A DNA stretch of 42,340 bases, taken from NCBI GenBank assembly GCA_031407985.1, contig JANOJB010000108.1, positions 1-42,340 on the forward strand. The letters are read 5' to 3'. Within the stretch, counting starts at the first letter, position 1. Every line of letters begins with the position of its first letter. The notes below the pieces were generated by a model. The model was given only the letters and a program-made list of their open reading frames with translations, had not been told where the DNA came from and made no database searches. Below are positions 34,487-42,340 of the stretch, one piece after another. This DNA comes from FEN-1088 sp031407985. Lineage in GTDB: Bacteria > Myxococcota_A > Polyangia > Fen-1088. The position numbers and the translations under genes are program-made.

Positions 34487-34729
34487 ATGCCCGACTACAA
34501 GAAACTTCGCGACATGGTCAGCCACCGCGTCACCTTCGAATACGACACCGGGGCCAAGATCGTTGGCTACATCGCGTCGTGCGCCCCCGCCGGTGGGCCG
34601 GTGCAGATGGTGATCCTGTCCAAGGTCCAGATGATCGATTCGGACGGTGGCGTCATGGCCAAATACGACGAGCTACCGGTGACCCCAAACAACCTGATTG
34701 GATTTCGCATCACCGAGGGTCCGTTGTGA
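34487..34729 (+). CDS. Small conserved-looking protein of unknown function (80 aa)
   Basis: GGAGAAACT directly precedes the ATG, a good ribosome site. The product is a compact, soluble, beta-rich domain (VTFEYDTGAKIVGYIASC, VQMVILSKVQMIDSDGGVMAKY, NNLIGFRI) of the size and pattern of SH3-like or Sm-like folds. I recognise no named family. Its TGA overlaps the GTG of the next gene (GTGA). Coding is supported by ribosome site, overlap and regular strand pattern. Confidence 0.75.
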   Translation: MPDYKKLRDMVSHRVTFEYDTGAKIVGYIASCAPAGGPVQMVILSKVQMIDSDGGVMAKYDELPVTPNNLIGFRITEGPL

Positions 34730-36216
34730 AATGGCTCGCCCTCGTTCTTGCCGCGGGCTGCGCGGGACGGATGGGCGAGATTGTTACCGACCCCGGTGAA
34801 CTGTCCGATGCGGGTAGCCCAAAAATTTCGGACATTTCCGAATTGGGGGGCCAAGACGTTCTGTTGACCAGCGACCTGACGCCGCCTCCGCCGGGCGACG
34901 GCGTGGCGACGGTGGGCGAGGCGTTGTGGGTGCGCGGAAGCGGTTTTGGACGGAGGCCGACGGTTAGCATCGCGGGCCGACCGGTTGCCGTGTTGGCCCG
35001 CACCGCGGACGGCGGGCTGGTTGTCCGTGTCCCGGTACTGGCGCCGCCGGGGGCGCAGCAACTGACCGTGACCAACGACCGGGGCGGTACCGCTATTGAA
35101 TTGGTCATCCGACGCCTGATTGCGGCGCTGCCGTCCCAAGGGGGACGCCTGGCGCTGCTGGACCTGGGTGTTGATGGTCCGCGTGCGGCCGGCGACATAC
35201 CGGCGGTGGGGCAAATGCTGCGCGTCGGCGCGGATGGTCGCGCGGCGTACGTGCTGGACGCGGCGATCGGCCGCATGACGGTGTTCGAACTGCCGGCGCA
35301 GCGCGGTCCGCGCGCGGTTTTTACGCTTGAGCTGAATCAAAAAGATGTCTTGGATCCCGTGGTCGCTTTCGCGGCATCCGCGCAGGCGTCCGCATTGCTG
35401 ATCGCGCGCGCGCGGGAATTGCTGCTGCTGGACGCGACGTCGGCGTTGCGACCCGTGCGCAGCCAGCCGCGTCCATTGCCGGCTGTGGTTCAAAAAGCGG
35501 GCGTGGCGGCGGCGGCGTTGGCCGCGGATGGACGAACCGCCGCGCTTGCCGTCGAGGACGGAAATCGCATCGTCCTGGTTGACCTTGGCAAGCCGGGAAT
35601 CGCGTCCGTGGCGGCGGAACTGCCGGTCAAGGACGAGGCGCGGGTGCCGGTCATCGTCGACCTGGCTTTTGCCCCGGACGGCCACACGTTGTGGGTCCTG
35701 CTGGGCGATACCGCGAAGAGCCGCGCCGTTGGTCCTCAGTCCACGGAGATCGTCGCGGTGCGGATCGAACGCGCGGCTGTCGCCGGCGCTGCCCCGGTGA
35801 TGTCGATCGCCCGGCGGGTCCGCATCGAAGAGGCAAAATCCCCTGTTCGGTTGAACACGGGACGGGCGCTTCCACTTGCCAGCGGGGCCAGCATTCGGCT
35901 GCCGCCCGAACGCGCGACGGTGTACCTGACGGCGTTGGGCCCATCGGGAGTCGCAACCGTGTTTCGCCTGGGCGCCGAGGATCGGGCGACGTCGTTCGTC
36001 GAAGTTCCGGGCGTCGCGGGTGCCGCCGATCTGAGTCCGGACGGCCGCTGGTTGTTGGTGCCGGTCGTACAGCCGACGGGACACCTGGCTATTGTCGCCG
36101 TCCCCGCCGACGATCGTCCGGGTGAACGTCGGACGGTGGATCTGGGAGCATCATCGGCGGGGGCGACCGCTGTGGGCCACGCCACGCGGTTGCCATCGGT
36201 CGCCGCGCAACCGTGA
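34726..36216 (+). CDS. Lipoprotein with TIG-like domain and beta-propeller
   Basis: The GTG start gives MKWLALVLAAGCAG, a short clean lipoprotein signal with LAAGC at C12; longer frames upstream are noise. A TIG/IPT-like module (about 50-130: VGEALWVRGSGFGRRPTVSIAGRPV, GAQQLTVTNDRGG) is followed by about 350 residues of repeated beta-strand segments. Several carry an AADG, APDG or SPDG turn (LAADGRTAALAV, FAPDGHTLWVLLG, LSPDGRWLLVPV), as in seven-blade propellers. Product length is 496 residues. It is probably on the periplasmic or outer surface. The start overlaps the previous stop by 4 nt; acylphosphatase follows after 18 bp. Confidence 0.82.
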   Translation: MKWLALVLAAGCAGRMGEIVTDPGELSDAGSPKISDISELGGQDVLLTSDLTPPPPGDGVATVGEALWVRGSGFGRRPTVSIAGRPVAVLARTADGGLVVRVPVLAPPGAQQLTVTNDRGGTAIELVIRRLIAALPSQGGRLALLDLGVDGPRAAGDIPAVGQMLRVGADGRAAYVLDAAIGRMTVFELPAQRGPRAVFTLELNQKDVLDPVVAFAASAQASALLIARARELLLLDATSALRPVRSQPRPLPAVVQKAGVAAAALAADGRTAALAVEDGNRIVLVDLGKPGIASVAAELPVKDEARVPVIVDLAFAPDGHTLWVLLGDTAKSRAVGPQSTEIVAVRIERAAVAGAAPVMSIARRVRIEEAKSPVRLNTGRALPLASGASIRLPPERATVYLTALGPSGVATVFRLGAEDRATSFVEVPGVAGAADLSPDGRWLLVPVVQPTGHLAIVAVPADDRPGERRTVDLGASSAGATAVGHATRLPSVAAQP

Positions 36217-36234
36217 ACCGGAGGATTGCGTTCG

Positions 36235-36504
36235 GTGAAGCGACTGCATGTGGTCGTACGGGGGCGGGTACAAGGGGTTGGTTTTCGGGACGCGACCTGC
36301 CGTGAAGCGCAGCGTCTGGGTCTTGCGGGCTGGGTTCGCAACCGTCTGGACGGGGACGTCGAAGTCACCGCGGAAGGGGACGAGGCGCTGCTGCGACAGC
36401 TCGAGAATTTCTTGCGCCGCGGGCCGCGCATGGCCAACGTGGCGGGCCTGGATGTTTTCTGGGAAACGGCGCAAAGCGATCTGGTGCCTTTCGAGATTCG
36501 ATAA
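36235..36504 (+). CDS. acyP: Acylphosphatase
   Basis: The 89-residue product is a textbook acylphosphatase: VVRGRVQGVGFRDAT holds catalytic R18, and LAGWVRNRLDGDVEV holds N36. The enzyme hydrolyses acyl phosphates such as acetyl phosphate and 1,3-bisphosphoglycerate. GGAGG lies 10 nt before the GTG at 36235; the TTG at 36226 is too close to it. The acetyl-CoA synthetase gene follows after 14 bp, a sensible partner if acetyl phosphate is the substrate (inference). Confidence 0.95.
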   Translation: MKRLHVVVRGRVQGVGFRDATCREAQRLGLAGWVRNRLDGDVEVTAEGDEALLRQLENFLRRGPRMANVAGLDVFWETAQSDLVPFEIR

Positions 36505-36518
36505 AACGAGGAGCCAAC

Positions 36519-38486
36519 ATGAGCAGTGCTGACAACACCGGCGTCATCCGATCCGTGTCCCGCGAGGGGCGCAGTTTTCCACCGTCGCCGCCCACGGTGG
36601 CACGCGCGCTGTTGGACGATGCCGCCTACCAGACGCTGTACCGGCGATCGATCGACGATCCGGACGGGTTCTGGGCGGACATGGCGAAGAGCGAACTGCT
36701 GTGGACGCGTCCCTGGGACCGCGTGCTTGACTGGCAGCCGCCGTTCGCGCGCTGGTTCGACGGCGGCACGCTGAACGTTTCGGTCAACTGCCTGGACCGC
36801 CACCTGGCCACGCGCGGCGACAAGATCGCCTTGTTGTGGGAAGGCGAGCCGGGTGACACGCGCCGGTTGACGTACCGGGAACTGCACGCGGAGGTCTGCC
36901 GGTTCGCAAACGTGCTGCTGTCGCAGGGGATCGTCGCCGGTGATCGCGTGGCCATCTACATGCCGATGATCCCCGAGGCGATCGTCGCGATGCTGGCGTG
37001 CACGCGCGTCGGCGCCGCGCACACCATCGTGTTCGGTGGATTCTCCGCCGATTCGCTGCGCGACCGCATCAACGACTGCGGCGCCAAGCTGTGCGTCACC
37101 GCCGACGGCGGTTACCGCAGGGGCAAGGCGTTGCCGTTGAAGGCCAACGTCGATGCCGCCCTGGAGGGGACGCCCACCATCAGCCGGTGCATCGTCGTGC
37201 GCCGCACGGGCGAACCCGTCGTCATGCGGGCAGGGCGCGATCTGTGGTGGCACGATCTGGTGCCGGGGGCCAGCGCGGATTGTCCCGCCGCCGATCTGCC
37301 CGCCGAGCACCCGCTGTTCATTCTGTATACGTCGGGCACGACCGGGAAACCCAAGGGGATCGTGCACACGACGGGCGGTTATCTGCTGGGCACGCATTTG
37401 ACGACGAAGTACGTGTTCGATCTGCACGACGATGACATTCACTGGTGCACGGCGGATATCGGCTGGGTCACCGGTCACAGCTACGTCGTGTACGGCCCGC
37501 TATCGAACGGCGCGACGACGGTGGTCTACGAAGGCGCGCCCGATGCTCCGGACAAAGACCGCTTCTGGGACATCATCCAGCGCCACGGAGTGACGGTGTT
37601 CTACACGGCGCCGACGGCGATTCGCGCGTTCGTGCGCTGGGGAACCGAATTCCCGGACCGTCACGACATGTCGTCGTTGCGGGTGCTGGGCACCGTCGGC
37701 GAACCCATCAACCCCGAAGCCTGGATGTGGTACCACGACGTGATCGGCAAGGGCCGCTGCCCGATCGTGGACACCTGGTGGCAGACGGAAACCGGCGCCA
37801 TCATGATCACGCCGCTGCCGGGCGCCACGACGACAAAGCCCGGCAGTTGCACGCGGCCATTTTTCGGCATCGTCCCCCAGGTGGTCAAACGCGACGGAAC
37901 GCCGTGCGCGCCGAATGAGGGCGGCTTCCTGATTCTGAAGCGGCCGTGGCCGTCGATGTTGCGTGGCATCCACGGAGATCCCGAACGCTATGCCAAACAG
38001 TACTGGTCCGACGTGCCCGGCGCGTACTTCACCGGGGATGGCGCGCGCTGCGACCAGGATGGTTATTTCTGGGTCATGGGCCGCGTCGACGACGTCTTGA
38101 ACGTCGCGGGGCATCGACTGGGTACGGCCGAAATCGAAAGCGCGCTGGTGTCGTGCCCGGGCGTCGCCGAGGCCGCCGTGGTCGGTCCGCCGCACGAACT
38201 GAAGGGGCAGGGGATCTGCGCCTTCGTGACGCTGAAGGCGGGCGTCGCGGCGACCGCCGAGATGAAAAAGACGCTGTCCGATCACGTGGTCCGCGAGATT
38301 GGCGCGCTGGCAAGGCCCGACGACATCCGGTTTTCGGACGCGCTGCCGAAGACGCGCTCGGGAAAGATCATGCGGCGTTTGCTGAAGGAGATCGCGACCA
38401 CCGGCAGCGCGACGGGCGACACGACGACCTTGGAGGACCTGAACGTGTTGTCGCGGCTGTCCGCGGCGCGCGAGGACGACGAGTAG
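36519..38486 (+). CDS. acs: Acetyl-CoA synthetase (AMP-forming)
   Basis: The 655-residue product has the Acs P-loop YTSGTTGKPKG (270-280), the VFGGFSADSLRDRI core, the acetate-pocket DTWWQTETG (418-426) and YFTGDGARCDQDGYFWVMGRVDDVLNVAGHRLGTAEIE. The PKTRSGKIMRR end holds Lys616, the residue usually acetylated to silence the enzyme. The large Trp in WWQTETG favours acetate over longer acids. It activates acetate in two steps through acetyl-AMP. GAGGAG lies 7 nt before the ATG. No terminator was recognised before the VapBC pair, which reads toward it. Confidence 0.95.
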   Translation: MSSADNTGVIRSVSREGRSFPPSPPTVARALLDDAAYQTLYRRSIDDPDGFWADMAKSELLWTRPWDRVLDWQPPFARWFDGGTLNVSVNCLDRHLATRGDKIALLWEGEPGDTRRLTYRELHAEVCRFANVLLSQGIVAGDRVAIYMPMIPEAIVAMLACTRVGAAHTIVFGGFSADSLRDRINDCGAKLCVTADGGYRRGKALPLKANVDAALEGTPTISRCIVVRRTGEPVVMRAGRDLWWHDLVPGASADCPAADLPAEHPLFILYTSGTTGKPKGIVHTTGGYLLGTHLTTKYVFDLHDDDIHWCTADIGWVTGHSYVVYGPLSNGATTVVYEGAPDAPDKDRFWDIIQRHGVTVFYTAPTAIRAFVRWGTEFPDRHDMSSLRVLGTVGEPINPEAWMWYHDVIGKGRCPIVDTWWQTETGAIMITPLPGATTTKPGSCTRPFFGIVPQVVKRDGTPCAPNEGGFLILKRPWPSMLRGIHGDPERYAKQYWSDVPGAYFTGDGARCDQDGYFWVMGRVDDVLNVAGHRLGTAEIESALVSCPGVAEAAVVGPPHELKGQGICAFVTLKAGVAATAEMKKTLSDHVVREIGALARPDDIRFSDALPKTRSGKIMRRLLKEIATTGSATGDTTTLEDLNVLSRLSAAREDDE

Positions 38487-38509
38487 CGCTGAGACTCGCT
38501 CGCTTCTGG

Positions 38510-38926
38510 CTACTTCTCCACCCGCGCCCAGTCCTCGACCTTCAGTTCGGGGACCCTGGTCATGTCGTCCAAGTTCGCGGTGACAAGGATTGCCCCCTCC
38601 GCCAAGGCGTGAGCGGCGATCGCCGCGTCGAAGTCCTCGATCCGACTCCCTCTGCGCTCGAGCGTGGCCTTGATCAACCCAAACCGCTCGCTCACCGCAT
38701 CCGTCCACGGGCTCCTCGCCAGCTCCGTTCGCACAAGATCGAAACGATCCTGCAGCGCTGATCGCCGTTTCGAACGTGGCAGTCGTTCGATTCCATAGGC
38801 AATCTCGGCGATGGTCGGCTGTGGGATTGCCGCCTCGCCCTTGTTCAGCGTCCGGAGTCTCTTCACGACTCGCTCATCGCCCTTCATCAGGGCGGAGACC
38901 GCGTTCGTGTCCAACAGATATCTCAC
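38510..38926 (-). CDS. vapC: VapC-type PIN-domain ribonuclease toxin
   Basis: The 138-residue product has PIN acid residues D6 in YLLDTNAVS, E41 in TIAEIAYGIERLP, D100 in EDFDAAIAAHA and a final VTANLDDM. This VapC group usually cleaves tRNA or rRNA. Its ATG overlaps the antitoxin stop (ATGA), so toxin translation depends on the antitoxin. Confidence 0.95.
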   Translation of the reverse strand: MRYLLDTNAVSALMKGDERVVKRLRTLNKGEAAIPQPTIAEIAYGIERLPRSKRRSALQDRFDLVRTELARSPWTDAVSERFGLIKATLERRGSRIEDFDAAIAAHALAEGAILVTANLDDMTRVPELKVEDWARVEK

Positions 38927-39171
38927 AGTCGCTTTGCTGCCTTCGACGTGCGCGCCTTCCGAACCGTCCGCAGGAGATCCTCAACGTCCCCCGCCGTCCC
39001 TGGGTCGACGTTCGATAGCCGCGCGAAAAAATCCGGCGACCAGTCTGCCCCCCCCTGGATTTCATGCTCAAGCGCTCGCAGGACCAGTTGGTTCCGACTG
39101 ATGCGCAGCGCGCGCGCTCTCCGGTCAACCGCTGCCAGCAGAATCTTGGGCAAATGCACACTGGTCGCCAT
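38923..39171 (-). CDS. vapB: VapB-type antitoxin (ribbon-helix-helix)
   Basis: The 82-residue product begins ATSVHLPKILLAAVDRRARALRISRNQLVLRAL, a ribbon-helix-helix/CopG DNA-binding domain, and ends with an acidic-to-basic tail that would wrap the VapC toxin. It should bind VapC and the TATACTC repeats just before its ATG. No ribosome site is visible; the -10-like box is so close that the mRNA may be leaderless. Confidence 0.9.
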   Translation of the reverse strand: MATSVHLPKILLAAVDRRARALRISRNQLVLRALEHEIQGGADWSPDFFARLSNVDPGTAGDVEDLLRTVRKARTSKAAKRL

Positions 39172-39192
39172 GAGTATAGTGACGAGTATACT
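39172..39192 (-). promoter_or_regulatory. Promoter/operator of vapBC
   Basis: GAGTATA occurs twice (39172-39178 and 39184-39190), 12 bp apart, the second within the palindrome AGTATACT (39185-39192). On the coding strand each gives TATACTC, a -10-like box; the nearer one abuts the vapB ATG. Two half-sites one helical turn apart fit a ribbon-helix-helix repressor. Confidence 0.5.
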
Positions 39193-39257
39193 TGCTAGAT
39201 GGGGCTACGCAACTCTCCTGGATCCAACTTCAAGTTGTCGCGCGTCCTTCGCGGGAT

Positions 39258-40430
39258 CTAAGAGGGATCGGTCTTGGTCTTGATGACGCGCGCGACGTTG
39301 ATGAGAGCCTCCTCGAGACCCGCCTCGCAGATCGATCGAAAAATTCCGTCGCTTCCGAAGGCGTCGGTCCACTGCTTGATGCGCACCGCAGGGGTGGCGA
39401 CGCTGCCGCTTGGCGACGACACACAACTGGAGGCGACGCTGGGTTGCGATTCCATCCCGCCGTTGACCAGGATGAAATCGCGCGGCTCGACAACGTAAGG
39501 GGTCGTCGGTCCGGCGATGGCCGCGGCGACGATTGCCCCGGGGGTCGCCTTTAGCGTGCGCAGAAAATCCACGAACCCACTTACGGTCACCAACACGCCA
39601 TCCTCCGCGGAAACACAGCCGTTCAGCGGTGTCGTTTCCACCACGATATGCGGAGGCCTCCGTCCGTCGCACAGGTGACCGAACTCAGTACAGCGGTACG
39701 ACTGAAGACCGCCGCGGGGATCGGCCACGCTTATTTCATTGGGATCGAACAAGTACGAATCCGGGAGCACCGAACAATCGTCTTCGTTGGTCAGCATGAT
39801 GATCGCCAGATAGGCGTTTGCCCGCAGAAAGGCAGCGTTCTCGGGATCCCCGGGATCGAGCGATCTTTGCAGCGCAAGTCGAACCGATTCGAACGGATGC
39901 TCGAAGCCGCAGCCGTTGTCACCGACCTGACTTAAGCAAGCGAGCATGGCCGCCAAGTCCCCAGTGAAATTGCTGTGTCCACCCACGGAACGCAGGAAGT
40001 GCTGATCTCCCGGCAGCGCCGTACAGGCCGGGTCGTGCTGAAACACTCCGTTCTCATTTCCCGGGCCGTTGGGCGCACATCCGGGTACGTTCCCCCATAT
40101 ACCCGTTCCCAACGACGATGAGACAAGCGCCACGTGAAGATTCGGCAAACCGTACGGGGGCTCCCGCAGGGCGTTCACGAAGGCAGGGAGCGCATCCGCC
40201 AGCCTCCGCTGAAACGGCAGCATCCCCGCTGAATTGTCGATCATGAACAGAATGTCGACGTCGCGCGCCAGCGTGTTCGGCAGCCGGCCACCGTATCTGT
40301 CGATCCCACCGTCGCCGGCCGACGACGGCGCGGTTTGGTTGTCGCCGCAAGCAAGTTGCATACAAAGCGCGGCGGCCCAAGCGCCACACCGAAGCAGATC
40401 TCGAACGTTGTGACGTGGTGCGGTCGTCAT
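39258..40430 (-). CDS. VWA-like lipoprotein
   Basis: The 390-residue product has a signal sequence ending in QLACGD (C28, probable lipobox) and then DVDILFMIDNSAGM (about 56-69), the start of a von Willebrand A-type domain as found in many myxobacterial lipoproteins. The metal site normally reads D-x-S-x-S; here it is D-N-S-A-G, so the second Ser is lost. LHVALVSSSLGTG and AYLAIIMLTNEDDCSV are later strands. At least ten cysteines suggest disulphides outside the cell. The start at 40430 is chosen over an upstream in-frame start with no signal peptide. It stands alone between VapB and the hydrolase gene. Confidence 0.82.
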   Translation of the reverse strand: MTTAPRHNVRDLLRCGAWAAALCMQLACGDNQTAPSSAGDGGIDRYGGRLPNTLARDVDILFMIDNSAGMLPFQRRLADALPAFVNALREPPYGLPNLHVALVSSSLGTGIWGNVPGCAPNGPGNENGVFQHDPACTALPGDQHFLRSVGGHSNFTGDLAAMLACLSQVGDNGCGFEHPFESVRLALQRSLDPGDPENAAFLRANAYLAIIMLTNEDDCSVLPDSYLFDPNEISVADPRGGLQSYRCTEFGHLCDGRRPPHIVVETTPLNGCVSAEDGVLVTVSGFVDFLRTLKATPGAIVAAAIAGPTTPYVVEPRDFILVNGGMESQPSVASSCVSSPSGSVATPAVRIKQWTDAFGSDGIFRSICEAGLEEALINVARVIKTKTDPS

Positions 40431-40580
40431 AGCTCTGGCGAAACAGTGTGCAACAAGCAGACCCGCGCCCGCCCGCGGGTGAGATGGGCGTTGGGGCCGA
40501 AGCCCGTCAATCTCGTTGGCGCAGAGGCAACCAACTTGTCGCACCGTCCACCGCCGCCGAACGCGAGGGATTGGGCGTCC

Positions 40581-41387
40581 TCACTTGCCCCGTGTCGACG
40601 CCCGCCTGATCGCCGGCAGTGGCGTTCGACGCAGCAACACCGGCAGGACGTTCCCCTCGGTGATCAGCTCGAAGTGACCGTACTGCGAACGCAGGGCAAG
40701 CACCTTGGCGTCTCGTTGTTCATCGGGAAGTTCGTCGATGGTGTCGGGGATCCTCCGCGCGGTCACGGCGTAGGGCAGGGCGCGTACGAAGGGATCGGCC
40801 CATTTCGCCGTGCCCTTCACGACCAGAGTCATCCGGTTGTTGGGCTTCCTGTCCAGCCATGCACGAAATTCAGCTTCGTAGCCGTAAAGGGCATCCACCA
40901 GGATCAAGTTGTGAAAGAGGCCATCATCCAACCACGGCACGATGGTCCGGTACGCTCCGGAATGGCCGACCACGATCACGGGCCCGCGTGGCGCGGTCAG
41001 ACCAGCCCGGCGCAGTGCCGTCGTGATCAGCCGTCGCAAGTTCATCCATGACGACACCTCGTCGGGGCCGGCGGGCGCCTCCGGGACGATGAACAGCGCG
41101 TTCCTCCGGCTGGCCACGAACTGCGCCCCCAGCTTGTGTTCGCGCCAGGCGTCGTCGGCGTGCACGTAGAAACCGTGCACATACACCACGATTCCGGCCG
41201 TCCGGCGATCGTAGCCGACGGGACGAAACAGGTGGACCGGGCCGCCCTTGATCACGATCCGCTGGTGATTGCCCCGGGCCTTCGCCTCAACCTTCGCGCC
41301 TTTGACCGCGACCGGCTTCTCGAAATCCGGCACGGACACGGCCTGGGCGCAAACCAGAAACGCGATGGCTGCCCCGACGGGAATCAC
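40581..41387 (-). CDS. Exported alpha/beta hydrolase
   Basis: The GTG start overlaps the upstream stop (GTGA) and gives a hydrophobic signal segment (IPVGAAIAFLVCAQAVS). The 268-residue product has an oxyanion strand VVYVHGF (68-74), nucleophile elbow VGHSGAY with S143 (Gly-x-Ser-x-Ala instead of Gly-x-Ser-x-Gly), and likely Asp165 and His238 (SQYGHFEL). It is probably an esterase or peptidase acting in the periplasm or outside; the substrate is unknown. It is translated together with the gene before it and ends 150 bp before the VWA-like gene; that gap holds no gene I recognise. Confidence 0.85.
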   Translation of the reverse strand: MIPVGAAIAFLVCAQAVSVPDFEKPVAVKGAKVEAKARGNHQRIVIKGGPVHLFRPVGYDRRTAGIVVYVHGFYVHADDAWREHKLGAQFVASRRNALFIVPEAPAGPDEVSSWMNLRRLITTALRRAGLTAPRGPVIVVGHSGAYRTIVPWLDDGLFHNLILVDALYGYEAEFRAWLDRKPNNRMTLVVKGTAKWADPFVRALPYAVTARRIPDTIDELPDEQRDAKVLALRSQYGHFELITEGNVLPVLLRRTPLPAIRRASTRGK

Positions 41388-42340
41388 TTGTCGGTCGCGC
41401 GTCGCGTGATCATCAGGTGGTCGTGTCCGGCGCTGTCCGGATACCCGAAGCGGAAAGCCAGGGGCGCGGCCTCGTCCGCCCACATTCTTCTGAACACCTC
41501 GGCCGGACGTTTGCCGCCGCCCAGAAACGGGCCGTCGAATCGACCAAACGGGATCTGTTCGAATCCCGCCGCGCGCGCCTCGTCGGGGGGAAGACCGGTG
41601 CTGTCGGAGATCATCCAGACCATGTTCCGCAGGAGGTAGTCGCGGATTTTTCCGAATTCCTTCCACCACAACAGGTAGCTGGCCGCCTTGGTCATCGCGA
41701 CGATCGGGCCCTTGGCCTCCAGGTGACGCAGCACCGATGGATCCGCCTGAAGGTGCGTATCGTTCAGGTTGACGGCGATGTGGCGAAACACGCGTCGCGG
41801 GCCCCCGGCGCGCGGCTGGTACTCGATTTCCATGCTGGCGAAGGGCGATCTCCGCCCGCCGGTTTTCGCGTTGTCCAAATCCCGCGGCATCATGTACACA
41901 GGCTCACCCGCATCACCAACGCGAAAAAACCGCGCCGAAACGACGTCGAAATCGTTCAGTGCCAGCGCCACCAACGAATACGTCAGATTCCCGGGCAATC
42001 TTCCCCTGGCCATCATGCCCATGTCGGTGGTCTTCGAGTGCCCCACGGAGAAGATGTGATTCACCTTCTTGCGGACGTCGGTCAGGTTCGCCGCCAACTC
42101 GCCGGCGGGGATGGTATCGATGCCACGGGGATCGCCGGCCGGCTCCAGAGACAGCGTCGTGATCTCGGAGGCCTTCGGAAACGTCACCAGCGCGGTCAGC
42201 AGATCGCCGCCGCCGAACGGATAGACGACGCGCGTCGGAAGATCGGCCGGGACGACCTGTTCCAGAAACGGCCGCGCACGCGCCAGCCAGCGCTTGGTCC
42301 ATTGTTCGTGCAACGACGCCAGCGCCTTGCAGTGAGTCTC
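41384..42340 (-). CDS. Unrecognised protein paired with the hydrolase (5' end outside window)
   Basis: The frame is open to the window edge, so 318 C-terminal residues are seen and the start lies beyond 42340; a TTG at 42313 is a possible but unsupported start. The visible part opens with a W-x-K-R-W helix and continues VVYPFGGGDLLTALVTFP and ITTLSLEPAGDPRGID. Later segments include NLTYSLVALALNDFDVVSARFF, RHIAVNLNDTHL and NMVWMISDSTGLPPDEA, ending FGYPDSAGHDHLMITRR. I recognise no named domain. The pattern of small aromatic-rich strands suggests an enzyme or binding fold. Its stop overlaps the hydrolase start, so the two probably act together. Confidence 0.75.
   Translation of the reverse strand, partial: ETHCKALASLHEQWTKRWLARARPFLEQVVPADLPTRVVYPFGGGDLLTALVTFPKASEITTLSLEPAGDPRGIDTIPAGELAANLTDVRKKVNHIFSVGHSKTTDMGMMARGRLPGNLTYSLVALALNDFDVVSARFFRVGDAGEPVYMMPRDLDNAKTGGRRSPFASMEIEYQPRAGGPRRVFRHIAVNLNDTHLQADPSVLRHLEAKGPIVAMTKAASYLLWWKEFGKIRDYLLRNMVWMISDSTGLPPDEARAAGFEQIPFGRFDGPFLGGGKRPAEVFRRMWADEAAPLAFRFGYPDSAGHDHLMITRRATDK

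Overview
The window is 42.3 kb of very GC-rich bacterial chromosome. It most likely comes from the Myxococcota (myxobacteria, probably Polyangia-like). This is inferred from gene style, not from a marker gene. The signs are Hanks-type Ser/Thr kinases with extracytoplasmic beta-propellers, a zf-HC2 module fused to a kinase, an FHA-containing sigma54-type activator, many lipoproteins, a Gly/Thr-rich linker joined to a C-type lectin domain, TIG-domain and VWA-like lipoproteins, and histidine kinases without adjacent response regulators. No tRNA, rRNA, CRISPR array, insertion sequence or phage gene was seen.

Region 1 (1-7.2 kb) is accessory. It holds the 3' end of a secreted or peptidase-MA-like protein, a 55-bp decayed copy of the kinase zinc-finger segment, an orphan AbiEii-like nucleotidyltransferase, and two tandem paralogous receptor Ser/Thr kinases. 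The first kinase is broken by a frameshift near 3385; the second is intact. Region 2 (7.2-11.5 kb) has a 51-residue secreted peptide gene behind a good sigma54-type promoter (GG-N10-GC). It is divergent from an FHA/AAA+ activator whose GAFTGA loop is altered to GAHSQA. An inverted repeat lies at an enhancer-like distance, and a related half-site lies in front of the next gene. That gene is a ureohydrolase, and it overlaps a TPR/zincin protein with a His-rich linker.

Region 3 (11.6-22.8 kb) is mostly housekeeping: rpsT converging on holA; mutY divergent from holA with only 6 bp between the start codons; an LpoA-like TPR/periplasmic-binding lipoprotein; a tightly overlapping proS-pyrF-rlmB operon; a coiled-coil gene plus lectin lipoprotein pair; yhbY; and asd. 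Region 4 (22.8-24.8 kb) is a small accessory patch with the tail of a DUF4143 ATPase, a lipoprotein, and a HigBA toxin-antitoxin pair with a palindromic operator.

Region 5 (24.8-33.7 kb, minus strand) is a seven-gene overlapping cistron: flavoprotein reductase, TIG lipoprotein, membrane histidine kinase, FecR-like membrane protein, soluble histidine kinase, secreted Ig-like/barrel protein, and N-formylglutamate amidohydrolase. Two kinases are translationally coupled around a FecR-like protein and secreted sensors, with no response regulator, so this looks like an undescribed envelope-signalling module. Three 11-bp repeats, each a four-codon mini-ORF whose stop overlaps the next ATG, lead into the membrane kinase.

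Region 6 (33.8-38.5 kb, plus strand) runs lipoprotein, small conserved protein, beta-propeller lipoprotein, acylphosphatase and acetyl-CoA synthetase. Region 7 (38.5 kb to the end, minus strand) has a VapBC pair, a VWA-like lipoprotein, an exported alpha/beta hydrolase, and an unrecognised protein whose 5' end lies outside the window.
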